Source: Azoarcus sp031556475
GTDB taxonomy: Bacteria; Pseudomonadota; Gammaproteobacteria; Burkholderiales; Rhodocyclaceae
Reading direction: 5' to 3'
NCBI GenBank assembly: GCA_031556475.1
Contig: JAVBSY010000084.1
Location: 1-39,315, forward strand
DNA length: 39,315 nt
Of this stretch, positions 9,086 to 18,168 are shown in pieces; the first letter of the stretch is position 1; each line of letters opens with the position of its first letter. A model generated the notes under the pieces. It was not told the DNA's origin. It did not search any database and was given only the letters and a program-made list of their open reading frames with translations. Position numbers and translations under genes: made by a program.

Positions 9086-9105
9086 TGCTCGCTTCCGGTT
9101 GAGGC

Positions 9106-9131
9106 AGGCGACTTACGCGAGTAAGTCACCT
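9106..9131. repeat. Inverted repeat in the lysM-def divergent region
   Basis: Perfect arms GACTTAC (9110-9116) and GTAAGTC (9121-9127) around GCGA, extended after one mismatch by AGG/CCT. It lies 21 bases in front of the LysM-gene start. It may be a leader hairpin or an operator; no T tract follows on the minus strand, so a terminator is unlikely. Confidence 0.5.
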
Positions 9132-9227
9132 TAAGTTTCTGTCGGGCCGCTAAGGGGGTTCATTGAAGCTTCCGGCAAACCAGACTTCGGAGACCGCGAC
9201 AGCACATGGGCATTCATGTCAAACCGC

Positions 9228-9255
9228 TTGAAATTCTGCACGTAATAGCTTAAAT
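9228..9255 (+). promoter_or_regulatory. Possible promoter of def-fmt
   Basis: TTGAAA at 9228-9233, a 16-base spacer and TTAAAT at 9250-9255. The transcript would begin only a few bases before the def start codon at 9268, leaving almost no leader; this fits the lack of a visible ribosome site. Confidence 0.35.
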
Positions 9256-9267
9256 CGGCAAGCATTT

Positions 9268-9771
9268 ATGGCTCTGCTACCTATCCTCCGATACCCCGAT
9301 CCGCGCCTTCACACCGTCGCCCGACCCGTAACCACTGTGGATGACACTATCCGCCAGTTGGTCAAGGACATGGCCGAAACCATGTACGAGGCGCCCGGCA
9401 TCGGCCTGGCCGCAACGCAGGTGAACGTTCATCGCCGGATTGTGGTGATCGATGTCAGCGAAGACAAATCCGCCCTTCTGGCACTGATCAACCCCGAAAT
9501 CGTCACACGCGATGGCGAGCAGGTATGCGAGGAGGGCTGCCTGTCCGTGCCGGGCATCTACGAGAAAGTAACGCGAGCCGAACGGGTCAAGGTCAAGGCG
9601 CTGGATGCAAATGGCGCGCCCTTCGAGCTTGAGGCGGAAGGCTTGCTCGCGATCTGCATCCAGCACGAAATCGACCACCTGGACGGCAAGGTATTCGTCG
9701 AATATCTTTCACCACTCAAACAAAACCGCATCAAAACCAAACTCGCCAAAAAAGCGCGTATCACCGCTTGA
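9268..9771 (+). CDS. def: Peptide deformylase
   Basis: A 167-residue iron/zinc hydrolase that removes the formyl group from the initiator methionine of new proteins. All three family motifs are present: GIGLAATQ at 44-51, EEGCLS at 88-93 with the metal ligand Cys91, and HEIDH at 133-137 with metal ligands His133 and His137 and catalytic Glu134. Length is usual for the bacterial type I enzyme. It is followed after 61 bases by fmt, which adds the same formyl group, the standard pairing. Confidence 0.97.
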   Translation: MALLPILRYPDPRLHTVARPVTTVDDTIRQLVKDMAETMYEAPGIGLAATQVNVHRRIVVIDVSEDKSALLALINPEIVTRDGEQVCEEGCLSVPGIYEKVTRAERVKVKALDANGAPFELEAEGLLAICIQHEIDHLDGKVFVEYLSPLKQNRIKTKLAKKARITA

Positions 9772-9832
9772 GTGAGTTCGGGCAGGGGCGAGTCCATCGC
9801 CCACCTTTTCCCGTTTCGATTTCCCGCCACCG

Positions 9833-10813
9833 ATGACTCCTCCGCTCCGTGTCGCTTTTGCCGGAACCCCCGAATTCGCCGCCTGCGCGCTCGCCGCCAT
9901 CGTCGAAGCGGGCTACGCCGTGCCGCTCGTGCTGACGCAGCCTGACCGCCCCGCCGGGCGCGGCATGAAACTCGCGCCCAGCGCGGTCAAACGTTATGCG
10001 TTGGCACACGCTCTGACAGTCGACCAACCGGAAAAGTTACGCCGCGACGAAGAGCGCGCCGCGCTTGTCGCCTGCGCGCCGGACGTGCTGGTGGTCGCGG
10101 CCTACGGCCTGATCCTGCCGCGCGAGGTGCTCGACCTGCCGCGCCTGGGCTGCATCAACATCCATGCCTCCCTGCTGCCACGCTGGCGCGGCGCGGCGCC
10201 GATCCACCGCGCCATTGAAGCCGGCGATACGGAAACCGGCATCACCATCATGCGCATGGACGAAGGTCTCGATACCGGACCGATGTTGCTGCGCCGCGCC
10301 ATTCCGATCGGCGCCAGTGAAACCACCGGCGGCCTGCACGACCGTCTTGCGGCGCTGGGCGCCGAATGTATCGTCGAAGCCCTGGCCAGGCTCCCGGGTA
10401 ACGGGCTCGACGCACTTCCCCAACCCGAAGCGGGCGTTACCTATGCGGCCAAGATCGGCCGTGCCGAAGCCGCGGTAGACTGGAACCGTCCCGCGGCAGA
10501 GATCGAGCGCACGATCCGCGCATTCGATCCTTTCCCTGGCGCAACGGCAAATCTGCGCGGCAGCACGATAAAAATCTGGGCGGCCACGCCTGCCGCAAGC
10601 CCGGGTAGCCCCAATGGCGAGCCCGGCCGTGTATTGGCCGTGACGGACGGCGGCATTACCGTGGCGTGCGGCGACGGTGAACTCTGTTTACAACAGTTAC
10701 AACGACCCGGCGGACGGCGACTGCCGGTAGGGGAATTCCTGCATGGTTTCGCAGTCTCTGCAGGGGAGCGGTTCGCTGTCGCGGATACGACAACCGACCA
10801 GGCGACGGGTTGA
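9833..10813 (+). CDS. fmt: Methionyl-tRNA formyltransferase
   Basis: A 326-residue enzyme that transfers a formyl group from 10-formyltetrahydrofolate to Met-tRNA(fMet). The N-terminal formyltransferase fold begins VAFAGTPEFAA; the catalytic region INIHASLLPRWRGAAPI and the following MDEGLDTGPML are intact. The C-terminal OB-like tRNA-binding domain starts near residue 205 (AEAAVDWNRPAAEIERTIRAF). It lies downstream of def, probably in one operon, and 61 bases upstream of htpX. Confidence 0.97.
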   Translation: MTPPLRVAFAGTPEFAACALAAIVEAGYAVPLVLTQPDRPAGRGMKLAPSAVKRYALAHALTVDQPEKLRRDEERAALVACAPDVLVVAAYGLILPREVLDLPRLGCINIHASLLPRWRGAAPIHRAIEAGDTETGITIMRMDEGLDTGPMLLRRAIPIGASETTGGLHDRLAALGAECIVEALARLPGNGLDALPQPEAGVTYAAKIGRAEAAVDWNRPAAEIERTIRAFDPFPGATANLRGSTIKIWAATPAASPGSPNGEPGRVLAVTDGGITVACGDGELCLQQLQRPGGRRLPVGEFLHGFAVSAGERFAVADTTTDQATG

Positions 10814-10874
10814 ATTTCCGCTCCACCGCCCCCATATCGTGAATGGCGCAACAGCTTCGAGGAAAACGACACAC

Positions 10875-11717
10875 ATGTTTGGAAACTGGCTCAAAACTTC
10901 GATTCTCATGGCCGGCATCGTTGCCCTGTTCGGCACGGTGGGCGGTTTGCTGGGTGGACGTCAGGGCATGCTGCTGGCGCTCGCATTCGGCGGCGCAATG
11001 AACCTGTGGGCTTACTGGTTCTCGGACAAAATGGTGTTGAAGATGTACCGCGCACGGCAGGTGGACGAAACCACCTCGCCCTATCTCTACAACATGGTGC
11101 GTGACCTGGCCGGGCGTGCGGAACTGCCGATGCCCAAGGTGTACATCATCGACGAGGAACAGCCCAACGCTTTCGCCACCGGACGCAATCCGGAGCACGC
11201 GGCCGTCGCCGCCACGGCGGGCATCATCCGCATGCTGTCCGAGCGCGAACTGCGCGGCGTGATGGCACATGAACTGGCACACGTGAAACACCGCGACATT
11301 CTGATTTCGACCATTTCCGCCACGGTAGCGGGTGCAATCTCTTCGCTGGCCCAATTCGGCATGTTCTTCGGCGGACGCGACGGCGAAAATCGGCCCAACC
11401 CGATCGTTTCGATCATCATCATGATCCTCGCGCCACTCGCCGGCATGCTGATCCAGATGGCGATCAGCCGTACCCGCGAATTCGGCGCCGACCGCGGTGG
11501 CGCGGAGATTTCGGGCGACCCCGAGGCGCTGGCGAGCGCACTGACGAAAATCGACGCTTACGCCAAGGGAATTCCGCTGCAGACCGCCGATGCACACCCC
11601 GAGACCGCGCAGATGATGATCATGAATCCGCTTTCCGGCGGCGGCTTGCGCGGCCTGTTTTCCACCCACCCCTCCACCAACGAGCGCGTCGCCCGGCTGC
11701 GCGCGATGGCACGCTGA
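10875..11717 (+). CDS. htpX: Membrane zinc metalloprotease HtpX
   Basis: A 280-residue M48-family inner-membrane protease for quality control of membrane proteins. Two membrane spans occupy residues 6-27 and 31-50; the zinc motif HELAH is at 132-136, and two more hydrophobic segments follow (TISATVAGAISSL and IIIMILAPLAGMLIQM), then the third-ligand region SRTREFGADRGGAE. I chose ATG 10875 because the family begins MFGNWLKT; the open frame continues upstream only into fmt. The C-terminus ends in the usual FSTHPSTNERVARLRAM. Confidence 0.96.
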   Translation: MFGNWLKTSILMAGIVALFGTVGGLLGGRQGMLLALAFGGAMNLWAYWFSDKMVLKMYRARQVDETTSPYLYNMVRDLAGRAELPMPKVYIIDEEQPNAFATGRNPEHAAVAATAGIIRMLSERELRGVMAHELAHVKHRDILISTISATVAGAISSLAQFGMFFGGRDGENRPNPIVSIIIMILAPLAGMLIQMAISRTREFGADRGGAEISGDPEALASALTKIDAYAKGIPLQTADAHPETAQMMIMNPLSGGGLRGLFSTHPSTNERVARLRAMAR

Positions 11718-11785
11718 GCACAACGCCCCACGCCATCCGCCATGTGGAAAGACACGCCGTTTCGCAGACTTGAACACCCATCGCG

Positions 11786-12415
11786 ATGAGCACCGCCAGT
11801 TGCCATGAAAGCATCACCGGCGTGCTCCTTGCCGGGGGCCGGGGCAGCCGCATGGGCGGTGTGGACAAAGGATTGGCCATGCTCGGCGGGCAGCCCATGG
11901 CGGCATGGGCGCTGGCGCGCCTGGCGCCGCAAGTGGATGAACTGATCGTCAACGCCAACCAGAATACGGAACGTTATGCGGCTTTCGGCTACCCCGTATT
12001 CAGCGACAACCTGCCCGGTTTCGCCGGTCCGCTTGCCGGTTTGCATGCGGCGCTGATCCGTGCGCGGCAGCCGTTGGTGGTGAGCGCGCCGTGCGACTCC
12101 CCTTTCCTGCCAATCGATCTCGTCACTCGCCTTGCCGCCGCACTGCACGCGGCCCAAGCCGATGTCGCGGTGGCTAAAACCCACGGACAGGTCCACCCGG
12201 TATTCTGTCTGTGCCGGCGCAGACTGGCCGGCCACCTTGATGAATTTCTCGCCGGCGGCGGACGTGGGATAGCACGCTGGCAGTCGGGCCTGAAGACGGT
12301 GGAAGTACCGTTCGACGACGAAGAAGCGGCGTTTCGCAATATCAATACCCGCGAAGAACTGGCCGCCGCCACCGACAACATGGCTACGCTACTCGGACAG
12401 ACCACCGCCGAATAA
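11786..12415 (+). CDS. mobA: Molybdenum cofactor guanylyltransferase MobA
   Basis: A 209-residue nucleotidyltransferase that joins GMP to molybdopterin, giving the guanine dinucleotide cofactor used by DMSO-reductase-family enzymes such as nitrate reductases and formate dehydrogenases. The GTP-binding loop LLAGGRGSRMGG is at 14-25 with Lys28 after it; the metal-binding aspartate lies in SAPCDSPFLP near residue 107. Length is normal. It is 68 bases downstream of htpX and converges on the hemJ-like gene with a 27-base gap. It implies a molybdoenzyme elsewhere in the genome. Confidence 0.95.
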   Translation: MSTASCHESITGVLLAGGRGSRMGGVDKGLAMLGGQPMAAWALARLAPQVDELIVNANQNTERYAAFGYPVFSDNLPGFAGPLAGLHAALIRARQPLVVSAPCDSPFLPIDLVTRLAAALHAAQADVAVAKTHGQVHPVFCLCRRRLAGHLDEFLAGGGRGIARWQSGLKTVEVPFDDEEAAFRNINTREELAAATDNMATLLGQTTAE

Positions 12416-12442
12416 ACGTTCGCCTCTTGCACCACACCGACA

Positions 12443-12853
12443 TCAGAACGGTTTCAACACCACCAGAAACACCACCACGAAGAGCACCAGCACGGGAATT
12501 TCGTTGAAAACCCGAAACCAGACATGACTCTTCCGATTACGCCCAGCGGCGAAATCGCGCAACAGCCTGCCGCAATAGACGTGATAACCGACCAACACAA
12601 GCACCAGCGTCGTCTTGGCATGCAACCAGCCACCGCCGAAACCATAGCCAAGCCATAACCACAGCCCGAAAACAATGGCGAGCACGCCCAGCGGCGTCAT
12701 GAACCGGTAAAGCTTGCGCTCCATCAACCCCAGACGGTCAGCAACGGCGGCCTCGCTCACCATCGCGTGATTGACGAACAGGCGCGGCAGATAGAACAGG
12801 CCCGCGAACCAGCTGACGACAAAAATGATATGCAGCGCTTTTACAACCAGCAT
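12443..12853 (-). CDS. hemJ: HemJ/CopD-family membrane protein, probable protoporphyrinogen oxidase
   Basis: A 136-residue inner-membrane protein with four hydrophobic segments, matching the HemJ (UPF0093) family. HemJ oxidises protoporphyrinogen IX to protoporphyrin IX in haem synthesis in bacteria lacking HemG and HemY. The family histidine is at residue 8 of KALHIIFVVSWFAGLFYLPR, with NHA a little further on; the conserved lysine lies in LHAKTTLVLVLVGYH. I start at ATG 12853, preceded by GGGGGAG seven bases upstream, rather than at the TTG two codons earlier. No other haem gene is nearby. Confidence 0.88.
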   Translation of the reverse strand: MLVVKALHIIFVVSWFAGLFYLPRLFVNHAMVSEAAVADRLGLMERKLYRFMTPLGVLAIVFGLWLWLGYGFGGGWLHAKTTLVLVLVGYHVYCGRLLRDFAAGRNRKSHVWFRVFNEIPVLVLFVVVFLVVLKPF

Positions 12854-12881
12854 CGACAAACTCCCCCCAGAGGGTTTCGGG

Positions 12882-13775
12882 TCATGACGGAAAGTGGCGC
12901 GGGTCGACGGCCCGCAAGCCGTCGGCCACCGTCGGATAGCGCAGGCGCACGCGCAATTCGCGCTTCAAACGGCGGTTGCTCAGGCAACGCGACTCGGACA
13001 AAAAGGATAGCGCGAGCGGCGACAATACCCGGGTTATTTCCGCCCGCGACAACCGCGGCGGGCGCGGCAGGCCAAAATGATCGGCAACGCTGTCGAGATA
13101 ATCCCCCATGTTCAACGCGCTATCGTCGACCGCATTGATCGCGCGGCCGCCACGCGTGCGGAACAGCGCCAGGCAGGCGAGCCGGGCAAGATCGTCGGCA
13201 TGGATATGGTTGGTCCGCACATCCTCGTCCCGCAGCAATACCGGATCGCCCCGGCGCAAGCGCTCGAGCGGCAGCCGATCGGCGGCATAGATACCCGGCG
13301 CACGCAATATGCTGACAGCAACGCCTGCGCGCCGGCCAAACGCACGCAGGCGGCTCTCCGCATCCACCCGCCGACGCGCCCGCGCGGTACCGGGTGCGCA
13401 CGGGCGGCTTTCATCCACTGCGGCAACGCCCGCGCAATCGCCGTAAACCCCTGTCGTGCTTATGTATACAAGGCGCTGTGGTAGACTCCGAGCGCTTGCC
13501 AGCGCCGCCAGCAAACGCTTGGTACGAGGGTCGCTACTTCCCTCCGTGGGCGGAGGCGCGAAATGCAGTACGGTATCGGCAATGCCAACCAGGCGCGCCA
13601 GGCTACGCCGGTCGTCCAGATCGGCAATCAGCGGGACCGCGCCAAGCGCGCGCACCGATTCGGCGGCGGCGGCGCAGCGGACGAGGGCAAAAACACGAAA
13701 ACGCCGTGTCAGCCAGGGAAGCGCCCGCCGTGCCACGTCGCCGCAGCCGACAAGCAGGACATTTTGCATTGCCAT
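12882..13775 (-). CDS. NAD(P)-dependent SDR-family oxidoreductase, YeeZ-like
   Basis: A 297-residue extended short-chain dehydrogenase/reductase-like protein. The nucleotide-binding glycine motif is VLLVGCGDVARR near residues 5-16; VYISTTGVYGD (about 103-113) carries the region of the catalytic Ser/Tyr, but the usual YxxxK cannot be pointed out with confidence. The substrate is unknown; relatives are annotated as NAD-dependent epimerases or YeeZ. A second in-frame ATG at 13769 (MQNVLL) may be the true start. It diverges from the 2Fe-2S reductase gene with only 22 bases between start codons, so their promoters must overlap each other or the coding ends. Confidence 0.8.
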   Translation of the reverse strand: MAMQNVLLVGCGDVARRALPWLTRRFRVFALVRCAAAAESVRALGAVPLIADLDDRRSLARLVGIADTVLHFAPPPTEGSSDPRTKRLLAALASARSLPQRLVYISTTGVYGDCAGVAAVDESRPCAPGTARARRRVDAESRLRAFGRRAGVAVSILRAPGIYAADRLPLERLRRGDPVLLRDEDVRTNHIHADDLARLACLALFRTRGGRAINAVDDSALNMGDYLDSVADHFGLPRPPRLSRAEITRVLSPLALSFLSESRCLSNRRLKRELRVRLRYPTVADGLRAVDPRHFPS

Positions 13776-13797
13776 CGACGGATTTTATCTCACGCCC

Positions 13798-14817
13798 ATG
13801 CCCTACCAGATCGCACTGCAGCCAGACGGCCAGACTTTTACCGCGAATCCCGACCAAACCGTTCTGGATGCCGCCCTGGCCGCGGGCTTGCTGCTGCCGT
13901 ACAGTTGCCGCGACGGCGCCTGCGGCGCATGCAAAGGCAAGGTGGTAAGCGGCGAAGTCGAATCCGGGAGCATCTCCGCAGATGTGCTCAGCGAGGCCGA
14001 ACGCACAGCGGGCTACGCGCTTTTTTGCCGCGCACGACCACGCTCCGACCTCGTGCTGGAACCCCGCACGGTCGGCAAGGCGGGCGATATTCCGGTGAAG
14101 AAACTACCGTGCCGCGTGCGCAAGCTGGCACGCGCGGCGGCGGATGTCATGGTGATCGAACTGACGCTGCCCGCCAGCGAGACGTTCCGCTTCCGTGCCG
14201 GCCAATACATCGACATCCTGCTCGCGGACGGCCAACGCCGCAGCTTTTCGATCGCCAATGCACCCCATGTCGGGGATCACATCGAACTGCACGTGCGCCT
14301 GATCGCGGAAGGCCGTTTCACCGGCCATGTTTTTTCCGCCATGAAGGAACGCGACATTCTGCGTTTCGAGGGGCCGCTGGGCACCTTCTGGCTGCACGAG
14401 GAATCAAAGCAGCCAGCCCTGCTCGTTGCCGGCGGAACCGGCTTCGCACCGATGAAAGCCATCGTCGAACACGCCATTCGCGAAAAACTGCCCCGTCCCA
14501 TGACGCTATACTGGGGCGCGCGCGACCGTAGCGGACTGTATATGGACGCCTTGGCACGAGAATGGGAAAACACCTTGCCCGGATTCCGCTATATTCCAGT
14601 GTTGTCGGAAGCAAAAGACGAAGACGATTGGAACGGTCGTCGCGGCTTGGTGACCGACGCGGTATTGGCCGACTTGGCCGATTTGTCCGGATATGAAGTC
14701 TATGCGTGTGGTGCCCCGCCGATGATTACTGCCGCACGTGTCACTTTTGCCGATCGTGGCTTGCCCGAAGGAGCTTTCCATGCCGACGCCTTCACTTTCG
14801 CCAACCCTGTGAGCTGA
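13798..14817 (+). CDS. 2Fe-2S ferredoxin/FAD/NAD(P)H reductase (CDP-6-deoxy-delta-3,4-glucoseen reductase-like)
   Basis: A 339-residue flavin electron-transfer protein. The N-terminal plant-type ferredoxin domain binds a 2Fe-2S cluster through Cys37, Cys42, Cys45 and Cys77. The ferredoxin-NADP reductase part follows: the FAD motif RSFSIAN at 148-154 and the nicotinamide motif AGGTGFAP at 211-218. I start at ATG 13798 (MPYQIALQPDG), the natural beginning of the ferredoxin domain. In betaproteobacteria such genes are often labelled glucoseen reductase (AscD), but they occur without sugar genes, as here, and more likely reduce a partner oxygenase or another acceptor. It is followed after 10 bases by the HDOD gene. 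Confidence 0.88.
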   Translation: MPYQIALQPDGQTFTANPDQTVLDAALAAGLLLPYSCRDGACGACKGKVVSGEVESGSISADVLSEAERTAGYALFCRARPRSDLVLEPRTVGKAGDIPVKKLPCRVRKLARAAADVMVIELTLPASETFRFRAGQYIDILLADGQRRSFSIANAPHVGDHIELHVRLIAEGRFTGHVFSAMKERDILRFEGPLGTFWLHEESKQPALLVAGGTGFAPMKAIVEHAIREKLPRPMTLYWGARDRSGLYMDALAREWENTLPGFRYIPVLSEAKDEDDWNGRRGLVTDAVLADLADLSGYEVYACGAPPMITAARVTFADRGLPEGAFHADAFTFANPVS

Positions 14818-14827
14818 CGATAACGTC

Positions 14828-15964
14828 ATGAACCCGTCCTGCATCCTTACCCGCGAACCCGTCGTCAACAAAAACCGGGCCATTACCGCGAACCGGCTGA
14901 TTGCCCATGGCCCCAACATGGCCACCGTGGTGGACACGCTGAACGGCCTGACCGATGTCTGGCCCAGCCATCACCCCGTTTTCGTCAGTCTCGGCCGCCT
15001 GGTGCCGACACCGGATCTGTTGGCCTGGCAGGTGCCGGCCAATGCGATGATCGAAATCCCCGCCCAGACGCTCGCCCATCCGCAAACCCAGGCGCTGCTG
15101 GAGCAACTGCGCGCGGCCGACATCAGCATGTGCCTGACCTGGTATACCCCCTCCATAGCTCTGCCGCCGGATACCGACTGGCGTTTCGTGCTCGTCGATG
15201 CGCGCAAGCAGGCTTCCAGCAGCGGCACGCCCGGCATTGCACTGGCGTGGGGGCTGGCCGACGTACCCGCCTTCCGCCAAGCGGTCGGCGCCGGCTATGA
15301 CGGCGCGTCGGGCTGGTTCTTCCTGCATGGCACCCCTCCCGCCAAAACGCTGTCGCCCGCGCATGCGCAGATCGTCCGCCTGCTCAATCTCGTACGCAAC
15401 AACGGCGACATCAGGGAAATCGAAGTCGTGCTCAAGCAGGACGTCGCCCTGTCCTACAAGTTGCTGCGCTACATCAACTCGGCGGGCTTCGGCCTGATGT
15501 GCGAAATCCAGTCCTTCCGCCACGCGGTCAGCATTCTCGGCTACACCAACCTGCATAAGTGGTTGTCGCTGCTGCTGGTCACGGCCAGCCGCGACCCCAG
15601 CGCGCCGGCAATGATGCAGACGGCAATCGCCCGCGGCCGTTTCATGGAAGAAATCGGCGCTTCCTTTTTCGATAAATCGGAAAGCGACAATCTGTTCATC
15701 ACCGGCGCATTCTCGCTGCTCAATCTCTTGCTCGGCACATCGATGCAGTCCTTGCTCGAAGAAATGAACTTGCCGGAATCGGTATCCGATGCGCTGCTGT
15801 ACAACCAGGGAGAATTCGCCCCCTTCCTGCGCCTGGCCTGTCAATGCGAGAATTTCGACGCCGCCGCGCTGATCGCAGCCGCCGAAGAGCTCAACCTGTC
15901 GCGCGACCAGATCAACCGCGCCCAACTCGTCGCGCTCGGTTTCGCCGACAGCCTGCAAGCCTGA
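14828..15964 (+). CDS. EAL-like/HDOD signalling protein (YuxH type)
   Basis: A 378-residue protein with the two-part YuxH layout. Residues 1-180 resemble the EAL fold in spacing (ILTREPVVNKNRAITANRLI, PVFVSLGRL, NAMIEIPAQ) but lack the EAL catalytic residues, so c-di-GMP hydrolysis is unlikely. Residues 180-300 are an HDOD domain (IVRLLNLVRNNGDIREIE, SYKLLRYINSAG, QSFRHAVSILGYTNLHKW). HDOD proteins act as non-catalytic adaptors in chemotaxis, motility and stress signalling. It begins 10 bases after the reductase gene and is 94 bases upstream of the kinase, and likely forms a cassette with the two downstream genes. Confidence 0.85.
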   Translation: MNPSCILTREPVVNKNRAITANRLIAHGPNMATVVDTLNGLTDVWPSHHPVFVSLGRLVPTPDLLAWQVPANAMIEIPAQTLAHPQTQALLEQLRAADISMCLTWYTPSIALPPDTDWRFVLVDARKQASSSGTPGIALAWGLADVPAFRQAVGAGYDGASGWFFLHGTPPAKTLSPAHAQIVRLLNLVRNNGDIREIEVVLKQDVALSYKLLRYINSAGFGLMCEIQSFRHAVSILGYTNLHKWLSLLLVTASRDPSAPAMMQTAIARGRFMEEIGASFFDKSESDNLFITGAFSLLNLLLGTSMQSLLEEMNLPESVSDALLYNQGEFAPFLRLACQCENFDAAALIAAAEELNLSRDQINRAQLVALGFADSLQA

Positions 15965-16058
15965 TCAAGGGAATCCATCCTGAACCAAGCCTGAGCAACC
16001 CATTACCGCCCCGCGCGCAAATCGAAACCAGGCGCGTGGATTCGAGTGACCGCCGAGC

Positions 16059-18140
16059 ATGAACAAAATCCCGACTGTGTCGGACACCACGCACGACAGC
16101 GATCGTGCACGGAATGGTTTGGTCAAATCGAGACATAAAAAAGAACGGGAAATCTCTCAGGCCGCCCCCTCCGCGCTGAAAGCGCCACACCCGGCTCAAC
16201 CGGAAAGCAGCGCCGCCATTTTGCATGCACTCGCCACCGCATCGCCGGACTGGTCGGAAATCGCACTGATTACCGCGCGCGACCCCGTTTTGTGCCTGCT
16301 TCTGCTCGCCGCCGCACCACTCGCGGCGGACGAACTCGACGCCGGCCTGAACGTAGCCGTGCGTCAACGCCTGACGACCCTCGGCGCCGATCTGCTCCGT
16401 GCCTGGCTGCTGGGCCTGGACGAGCTTTACGCCAAAATCGGCGGCCATCGCCAGAAAAACACCCTGCTGACTGCCGAATGCGCGCTTCACCTCGCCATCG
16501 AAACCCACTACCCACGCCCGGACGAAGCCTACCTGGGCGGGCTTTGGAGCGCATGTGCCGCATCCAGGCCAAACCCGGCAAACAAACAGGCGTTTTCCGC
16601 CGATCAAGACGTTCCTCCGTTCACGCACTGGGTACGTTGCTGCGGCCTGCCGGAAACCTTGATCGACGCCCTGGAACTCGGCCCTATCCTCGATGAACAG
16701 GTACTTTGCGCTCATCCCCTGGTACGCCTGCTCAAAGCCGCGCAGTGTCTTGCCGACGACGCCTGGGAAACACAGCGCGAGCGCGTGTGCGCACTCACCG
16801 GCCTATCCGCCGCCACCTTGTCCAGCCTGCGCACCGATGTCGGCTATATCGTCGCGGGGCACATCACCTACCCGCCTGTGCCACCCATCGCCGAGCGGCC
16901 CGCACTCACCCCCCTGCCCGGCGGCGGCCCGCTTCACATCTCCGTGCTGCATGGCCTGATCGCCGCGGCCTTTACCGATCTATCGCCTGAAGCGGTGTCC
17001 GCTCGGCTGGCGCTCGCCTGCCCGCTGTTTATCCGGCTGCCGCAGCCGATCCTGCTGGCCGCCGACCAGGCGGGTTTCTTGAAATCGCTGCTGCCGACCA
17101 CACCGCCATTGCTCACGACGCATCTGGCCGAACTGCATCTGCGCGAGGACGACGAGGCAAGCTGCATCGCGCTTGCCATGCGCAGCGGTAAACCGACCGG
17201 CTATTTCCCCACGAGCCCCATGCCAGGCCGCAGTACGGCCGATTGGCATATCGCCCGCTGGCTCGGCCGTTGCGGTTTTTGCTGCTTGCCACTGTCTTCC
17301 GGCGAAGGCGGCAGCGCGGTTGCCGTCGTCGGCCTGGAACGGGAACGCGACCTCGGATCCGCCGATCGCTGGTTGTTGAGCGAACTACTTGCCGCCGCCG
17401 CCCGTACCGTCCGTAGCATGAACCGTCAGCACGAGCATTTCGTTGCTCGTGAAGCGGCCTTGCACACGCGCTTCCGCGAACACCTGCGGCGCGTCGCGCA
17501 CGAAGCCACCAACCCGCTGACGATACTCAAAACCCGCCTTGGCATGCTCGGTCTCAATCAGCCCGAAGACAGTGCCTTGCATGACGAAATGCAGTTGCTG
17601 AACACCGAGCTCGACCGCATCGGCAATCTGCTCCGGTACGCGGCCGAATTACCGGCGGACGAAGTCGAAGCGCCCCGATGCCGGGTTGCGGACTTGCTGC
17701 GCGACATGCGCGCGGCTTACAGCGACGTACTGTTCTCCAGCCGCGGCATCGTCTTCGAACTGCACACCACAAACGGTACAACCACGGCGGCCATACCCGC
17801 GTCCACACTCAAGCAAGTACTGCTCAACCTGCTCCGCAACGCATCGGAAGCCATGCAGCCAGGTGGAAAGTTATCTGTGTGGCTGGCCGGCCCGGTTATC
17901 GTCGATGGTCGCCCTTGCGCCGAAATCCAGATTACCGACAACGGCCCCGGACTTTCCGCCGACCGCGCGGCCGACCTCTTTTCGCCGCGCCCCAGCGCCA
18001 AGGGCGGCAACCACCAAGGCGTCGGCCTTGCCGTGGTACACGATCTGCTCGCACAGTGGGGCGGATTGATTTTATGCCGAAGTCAAATCGGCGCAGGTAC
18101 CAGTTTCGAGCTGTTCATCCCGCTCGACCAGCCGGCGTGA
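16059..18140 (+). CDS. Soluble sensor histidine kinase with N-terminal HDOD-like domain
   Basis: A 693-residue kinase with no membrane span. Residues about 50-270 read as HDOD-like (TARDPVLCLLLLAAAPLA, LTTLGADLLRAWLLGLDEL, HPLVRLLKAAQCLAD). Residues about 290-450 may be a GAF-like sensor. The phospho-acceptor H-box has His481 in RRVAHEATNPLTILK; the ATPase domain shows the N-box LLNLLRNASEAM, the G1 box ITDNGPGLS and the G2 box HQGVGLAVVH. The next gene, 28 bases on, is a response regulator with c-di-GMP domains, its likely partner. The signal is unknown; a cytoplasmic cue is inferred from the absence of membrane segments. Confidence 0.87.
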   Translation: MNKIPTVSDTTHDSDRARNGLVKSRHKKEREISQAAPSALKAPHPAQPESSAAILHALATASPDWSEIALITARDPVLCLLLLAAAPLAADELDAGLNVAVRQRLTTLGADLLRAWLLGLDELYAKIGGHRQKNTLLTAECALHLAIETHYPRPDEAYLGGLWSACAASRPNPANKQAFSADQDVPPFTHWVRCCGLPETLIDALELGPILDEQVLCAHPLVRLLKAAQCLADDAWETQRERVCALTGLSAATLSSLRTDVGYIVAGHITYPPVPPIAERPALTPLPGGGPLHISVLHGLIAAAFTDLSPEAVSARLALACPLFIRLPQPILLAADQAGFLKSLLPTTPPLLTTHLAELHLREDDEASCIALAMRSGKPTGYFPTSPMPGRSTADWHIARWLGRCGFCCLPLSSGEGGSAVAVVGLERERDLGSADRWLLSELLAAAARTVRSMNRQHEHFVAREAALHTRFREHLRRVAHEATNPLTILKTRLGMLGLNQPEDSALHDEMQLLNTELDRIGNLLRYAAELPADEVEAPRCRVADLLRDMRAAYSDVLFSSRGIVFELHTTNGTTTAAIPASTLKQVLLNLLRNASEAMQPGGKLSVWLAGPVIVDGRPCAEIQITDNGPGLSADRAADLFSPRPSAKGGNHQGVGLAVVHDLLAQWGGLILCRSQIGAGTSFELFIPLDQPA

Positions 18141-18168
18141 CTATTGCACCGACAGCAAGCGCTGTAAC

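Noticed and set aside
14792..15958. 388-residue minus-strand frame opposite the HDOD gene
   Set aside because: It is antisense to a gene with clear HDOD features and has Gln/Arg/Gly-rich composition typical of a shadow frame.
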